Source: Macrostomum hystrix (lineage: Eukaryota > Platyhelminthes > Macrostomidae). Taken from it: 64,000 bases of DNA. The stretch covers positions 14,997,001-15,061,000 of the forward strand of contig CATNEN010000001.1 of assembly GCA_950097015.1 (NCBI GenBank), read 5' to 3'. The position numbers and the translations under genes were made by a program. How positions within the stretch are numbered: position 1 is the stretch's first letter; every line of letters begins with the position of its first letter. The notes under the pieces were generated by a model that was not told the origin of the DNA, did not search any database, and was given only the letters and a program-made list of their open reading frames with translations. This document shows, piece after piece, positions 58,745 through 64,000 of this stretch.

Positions 58745-61130
58745 ATTCCAACCAGATTTCTGACGACATTCCAACAAGATTTCTGACGAGATTTTAAACA
58801 GCTTTGTCGACATTCCAACCAGATTTCTGACGACATTCCAAGCAGATTTCTAACGAAATGCCAACAAGATTTCTGACGACATTCCAACGATATTTCTGAC
58901 GACATTCTAACCAGATTTCTGACGACATTCCAACCAGATTTCTGACGACATTCCAACAAGATTTCTGAAGACATTCCAACCAGATTTCTGACGACATTCC
59001 AACAAGATTTCCGACAACATTCCAACAAGATTTCTGGCGACATTCCAACAAGATTTCTGACGACATTCAAACAATATTTCTGACGACATTCAAACAATAT
59101 TTCTGACGACATTCCAACAAGATTTCCGACGAAATTCTTCAAGATTTCTGACGAAATTCCAACAAGATTTCTGACGACATTCCAACCAGACTTCTGACGA
59201 CATTCCAACCACACTTCTGACGACATTCCAACAAGATTTGACGAAATTCCAACAATATTTCTGACGACATTCCAACCAGATTTCTGACGAAATTCCAACA
59301 AGATTTCTGACGACATTCAAACAATATTTCTGACGACATTCCAACAAGATTTCCGACGACATTCCAACAAGATTTCTGACGACATTCAAACAAGATTTCC
59401 GACGAAATTCTTCAAGATTTCTGACGAAATTCCAACAAGATTTCTGACGACATTCCAACCAGACTTCTGACGACATTCCAACCACACTTCTGACGACATT
59501 CCAACAAGATTTGACGAAATTCCAACAATATTTCTGACGACATTCCAACCAGATTTCTGACGAAATTCCAACAAGATTTCTGACGACATTCAAACAATAT
59601 TTCTGACGACATTCCAACAAGATTTCCGACGACATTCCAACAAGATTTCTGACGACATTCAAACAATATTTCTGACGACATTCCAACAAGATTTCTGACG
59701 ACATTCAAGCAATATTTCTGACGACATTCCAACAAGATTTCCGACGAAATTCTTCAAGATTTCTGACGAAATTCCAACAAGATTTCTGACGACATTCCAA
59801 CCAGACTTCTGACGACATTCCAACCACACTTCTGACGACATTCCAACAAGATTTGACGAAATTCTAACAATATTTCTGACGACATTCCAACCACACTTCT
59901 GACGACATTCCAACAAGATTTCCGACGACATTCCAACAAGATTTCTGACGACATTCAAACAATATTTCTGACGACATTCCAACAAGATTTCTGACGACAT
60001 TCCAACAAGATTTCTGACGACATTCCAACAAGATTTCCGACGACATTCCAACCAGACTTCTGACGACATTCCAACCAGATTTCTGACGAAATTCCAACAA
60101 GATTTCTGACGAAATTCCAACAAGATTTCTGACGACATTCCAACCACACTTCTGACGAAATTCCAACAAGATTTCCGACGACATTCCAACAAGATTTCTG
60201 ACGACATTCAAACAATATTTCTGACGACATTCCAACAAGATTTCTGACGACATTCCAACAAGATTTCTGACGACATTCCAACAAGATTTCTGACGACATT
60301 CCAACAAGATTTCCGACGACATTCCAACCAGACTTCTGACGACATTCCAACCAGATTTCCGACGAAATTCTTCAAGATTTCTGACGAAATTCCAACAAGA
60401 TTTCTGACGACATTCCAACCAGACTTCTGACGACATTCCAACCACACTTCTGACGACATTCCAACAAGATTTGACGAAATTCCAACAATATTTCTGACGA
60501 CATTCCAACCAGATTTCTGACGAAATTCCAACAAGATTTCTGACGACATTCAAACAATATTTCTGACGACATTCCAACAAGATTTCCGACGACATTCCAA
60601 CAAGATTTCTGACGACATTCAAACAATATTTCTGACGACATTCCAACAAGATTTCTGACGACATTCCAACCAGACTTCTGACGACATTCCAACCAGATTT
60701 CTGACGAAATTCCAACAAGATTTCTGACAAAATTCCAACAAGATTTCTGACGACATTCCAACCAGACTTCTGACGATATTCCAACAAGATTTCTGACGAC
60801 ATTCCAACCAGACTTCTGACGACATTCCAACAATATTTCTGACGACATTCCAACCAGATTTCTGAAGACAATCCAACCACACTTCTGACGAAATTCCAAC
60901 AAGATTTCTGACGACATTCAAACAATATTTCTGACGACATTCCAACAAGATTTCTGACGACATTCCAACCAGATTTCTGACGACATTCAAACAATATTTC
61001 TGACGACATTCCAACCAGATTTCTGACAAAATTCCAACCAGATTTCTGACAAAATTCCAACCAGATTTCTGACAAAATTCCAACTAGATTTCTGACGACA
61101 TTTCAACTAGATTTCTGACGATATTTTAAT
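58745..61130. repeat. 23-bp ATTTCTGACGACATTCCAAC minisatellite
   Basis: About 104 copies of a 23-bp unit (ATTTCTGACGACATTCCAAC plus AAG), with CCAG, CACACTTC, CAATAT and GAAATTCTTC variants. A composite block of about 300-360 bp recurs near 59.15, 59.45, 59.75 and 60.36 kb. The minus strand has open frames up to 403 codons in several registers, as expected for a stop-free unit whose length is not a multiple of three. Confidence 0.95.
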
Positions 61131-61134
61131 TGAT

Positions 61135-62268
61135 TCTGACAATATTTTTAAAGTCAGCATAAAGCGCTCATTTAAAAAAAATCTCTCTAGAATAGAAAAA
61201 TAGGATAGGAAGTCGATTGGTCTGCAGTATATCTAAATAAAATTTAGCAGTTCGGAATACTTCAAATTTTACTCCGAGAGAGAGAGAGAGGGGGGATAGA
61301 GAAACAGAGTGAGTAGGAGACGGGATGGCTGTGAGTAGGCAGAGCATCAGACAGTTGAGTTGATTAGAAAGGGAGTTACGCACGACTGACCACTTGGTTG
61401 AGTAATGAGATGGTCACTATACTCCAAAATTCAGTATTTCTGACATAGATCTAAGAAGAATGAGTGTTTGCGTGTGTAAGAGACACAGTCGATGACAGAA
61501 ATTGAGTTAATCTCTAGCCCAAAGCAACAGCCACCTAGTCTTAAACTTCAGGCTTGCAGCTAGCAATGCGTTTTTCAAATGTGTTTGAAAAACACTGATA
61601 TTTAAATTTCTTTGCTATATGCCTATATGCCTTCGGAAAATGAAGAAAAACTACTGAACATATATATATTACTGGTTAGATTTCTAATCAGATTTTTCAC
61701 CAAGCAATTTCAGAATTGTTTAAATGTCAAAATAAGATATTGCCACCTTTGTGACCACACGCGACCTAAATAAATAATTCTCGCAGTGGTCCTATAAATA
61801 AATCTGCAAATGTTTTGTGCCATTTCTGACATTTCCAGCATGCCTGTTCGCTTCCAACTTTTCTTAGCTCTCGTGTTACGTCACCAAAATCACATGACAC
61901 AAGGGGTATGAATTATCTTCTTTTAAGATTCCCAAATCCTTGTCAACAAGTGTACAATTAACTTAGTTTGTTATCATATGCCCACAAGCAACGTAACTTA
62001 ATTAACTAACATAGTTAACATATTTGACGGCTGTGATGACAGTTGAATACGGAATCTGTAGAAAATAATTAGTCTGCCAACAGGACTTCTAAGCTAGCTT
62101 TAAATATATTGAATTCCATTCGCTATATAAACTAGGGAATTTACCTTTACCAAGCAGTAATTTACCTTAGTTATTTAGAAGCAGATGGGAACAGTCATAA
62201 CCAAATACGACCAAGTAGAATTGAAAATGATTAACTTGATTTAACAGTTCGATAATTACAATTTGCGA
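61135..62268. other. Unique region with a possible first exon
   Basis: About 1.1 kb of unique sequence with a short GAGA run at 61277. The plus strand at 61840-61905 has an acceptor (TTTCCAG), one base, then ATG and 22 codons with a hydrophobic start (MPVRFQLFLALVL), and a GTATGA donor. This could be a signal-peptide exon of a gene running off the window. Without downstream exons it stays a hypothesis. Confidence 0.2.
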
Positions 62269-62269
62269 A

Positions 62270-62700
62270 ATGAGATTTGAATGGGAGAAATATGATTTAA
62301 ATGGGAGAAATGAGATTTGAATGGGAGAAATGAGATTTAAATAGGAGAAATGAGATTTGAATGGGAGAAATGAGATTGAATAGGAGAAATATGATTTAAA
62401 TGGGAGAAATGAGATTTGAATGGGAGAAATGAGATTTGAATGGGAGAAATGAGATTTGAATGGGAGAAATGAGATTTGAATGGGAGAAATGAGATTTGAA
62501 TGGGAGAAATGAGATTTGAATGGGAGAAATGAGATTTGAATGGGAGAAATGAGATTTAAATGGGAGAAATGAGATTTAAATAGGAGAAATGAGATTTGAA
62601 TAGAAGAAATGAGATTTGAATAGGAGAAATGAGATTTGAATAGGATAAATAAGATTAGATTGGGAGAAATGAGATTTAAATGGGAGAAATGAGATTTTAT
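62270..62700. repeat. 20-bp GAATGGGAGAAATGAGATTT minisatellite
   Basis: About 21 copies of GAATGGGAGAAATGAGATTT with AAATGGG and ATAGG variants, decaying to the right. Confidence 0.95.
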
Positions 62701-62704
62701 AATG

Positions 62705-63160
62705 AGATAAACTTTAATGTTTAAAGAGATTTTGGGATGCGAAGGGAAAAATGGGATTGGAATGTTGAAAACCTGAATTTAAGGGAAGAAATCTAAAGAT
62801 TTCAAAGGCAGGCTTAGAGTGGCTACTGGCTAATCATATCGCCAAATCTCGCATACACACACAAATACACTTAAGCCGCAAGATACAAACCCTACAGTCA
62901 TCTAGTCAGACAAAAAATCCTCGCGGGTAAGTAATCCCTACAAAGCAGATTACAGAAGCTTGAAAAATGAGCGCTAGGTCCCTTATAACTGGTATGATTT
63001 TACCTGCTACAAATGAATCTTAACTACAAACTATCCGCCTGCCCCAACAGAAAAAAATCCCTCAACTGTGACTAAAACCCCATACAATTGCCAACATCCC
63101 GTACAAACTGGAATAGCAAGTACGACTGTAAAAGCATTCACAAGCAAGCTAAATCGATAT
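62705..63160. other. Unique island, no firm gene
   Basis: About 450 bp of AT-rich sequence. A strong donor-like CGG|GTAAGTAAT at about 62930 on the plus strand is the only gene-like signal. It could end a small exon but is unsupported. Confidence 0.25.
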
Positions 63161-63164
63161 CCTG

Positions 63165-64000
63165 AACTACGGAATTCTGTTCTCTCTCCGAATCTCACAG
63201 AAACCCGAATTCTGTTCTCTCTCTCCGAATCTCACAAACCCGAATTCTGTTCTCTCTCCGAATCTCACAGAAACCCGAATTCTGTTCTCTCTCTCCGAAT
63301 CTCACAAACCCGAATTCTGTTCTCTCTCCGAATCTCACAGAAACCCGAATTCTGTTCTCTCTCTCCGAATCTCACAGAAACCCGAATTCTGTTCTCTCTC
63401 TCCGAATCTCACAGAAACCCGAATTCTGTTCTCTCTCTCCGAATCTCACAGAAACCCGAATTCTGTTCTCTCTCTCCGAATCTCACAGAAACCCGAATTC
63501 TGTTCTCTCTCTCCGAATCTCACAGAAACCCGAATTCTGTTCTCTCTCTCTCCGAATCTCACAGAAACCCGAATTCTGTTCTCTCTCTCTCTCCGAATCT
63601 CACAGAAACCCGAATTCTGTTCTCTCTCTCCGAATCTCACAGAAACCCGAATTCTGTTCTCTCTCTCCGAATCTCACAGAAAACCCGAATTCTGTTCTCT
63701 CTCTCCGAATCTCACAGAAACCCGAATTCTGTTCTCTCTCCGAATCTCACAGAAACCCGAATTCTGTTCTCTCTCTCCGAATCTCATAGAAACCCGAATT
63801 CTGTTCTCTCTCTCCGAATCTCACAGAAACCCGAATTCTGTTCTCTCTCTCTCTCTCTCTCTCCGAATCTCACAGAAACCCGAATTCTGTTCTCTCTCTC
63901 TCCGAATCTCACAGAAACCCGAATTCTGTTCTCTCTCTCCGAATCTCACAGAAACCCGAATTCTGTTCTCTCTCTCTCTCCGAATCTCACAGAAACCCGA
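63165..64000. repeat. 37-bp CCCGAATTCTGTTCTCTCTC minisatellite, runs off the window
   Basis: About 23 copies of a 32-45-bp unit (modal 37 bp) made of CAGAAACCCGAATTCTGTTC, a (CT)n run of variable length, and CCGAATCTCA. Each unit carries an EcoRI site. Unit length varies with the (CT)n slippage, and the array continues beyond position 64000. Confidence 0.95.

Noticed and set aside
58648-61083. Overlapping minus-strand frames up to 403 codons as coding
   Set aside because: The 23-bp unit reads through in three registers giving the same peptide words (SSEILLECRQK) in each; no gene features flank it.

Overview
This is animal nuclear DNA. Its genes are split by GT-AG introns, carry metazoan domain architectures (Aly/REF, cytosolic CysRS, an EF-hand/coiled-coil/Rab protein, a MyTH4-RhoGAP protein, a quiver-like Ly6 protein), and lie in AT-rich non-coding DNA with tRNA-derived SINEs. 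GC-rich Gln/Ala/Gly-rich coding DNA, compact exons and possible spliced-leader acceptors beside start codons would fit a lophotrochozoan such as a free-living flatworm, but that is a low-confidence inference.

Layout. 0.2-1 kb: single-exon ALYREF (+). 3-12.3 kb: cysteinyl-tRNA synthetase (+), six exons joining in phase to 810 residues, every intron filled by its own minisatellite. 15.8-18.5 kb (start perhaps 19.3 kb): a Ly6/quiver-like GPI-anchored protein (-), whose small exons are buried between arrays. 18.6-37.3 kb: nearly pure minisatellite DNA with short unique islands and no gene I can support. 38.5-45.2 kb: CRACR2A/RASEF-type large Rab GTPase (-), ten exons, 799 residues. 45.2-50.1 kb: intergenic arrays. 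50.2-52.9 kb: 3' part of ARHGAP39/Vilse (-), with its upstream exons not found. 53-64 kb: more arrays, plus a weak candidate first exon on the + strand at 61.8 kb.

By my approximate boundaries, tandem arrays with units of about 9-90 bp make up over half the window (roughly 36 kb in about 31 arrays). Each site has its own unit, several arrays have related partners in the opposite orientation, and some contain recent internal duplications of 0.4-0.8 kb.

The most unusual structure is in CARS intron 3. There the 40-bp unit is made of the real 3' splice site plus the first 30 bases of the next exon, giving 16 decoy acceptors upstream of the true one. Other notable items are a tRNA-like sequence read in frame inside a Ly6 exon, a CRACR2A intron that is an 11-bp array with almost no AG on its sense strand, and large inverted pairs of the same minisatellite. 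The protein genes look unrelated in function; what they share is array-filled introns.
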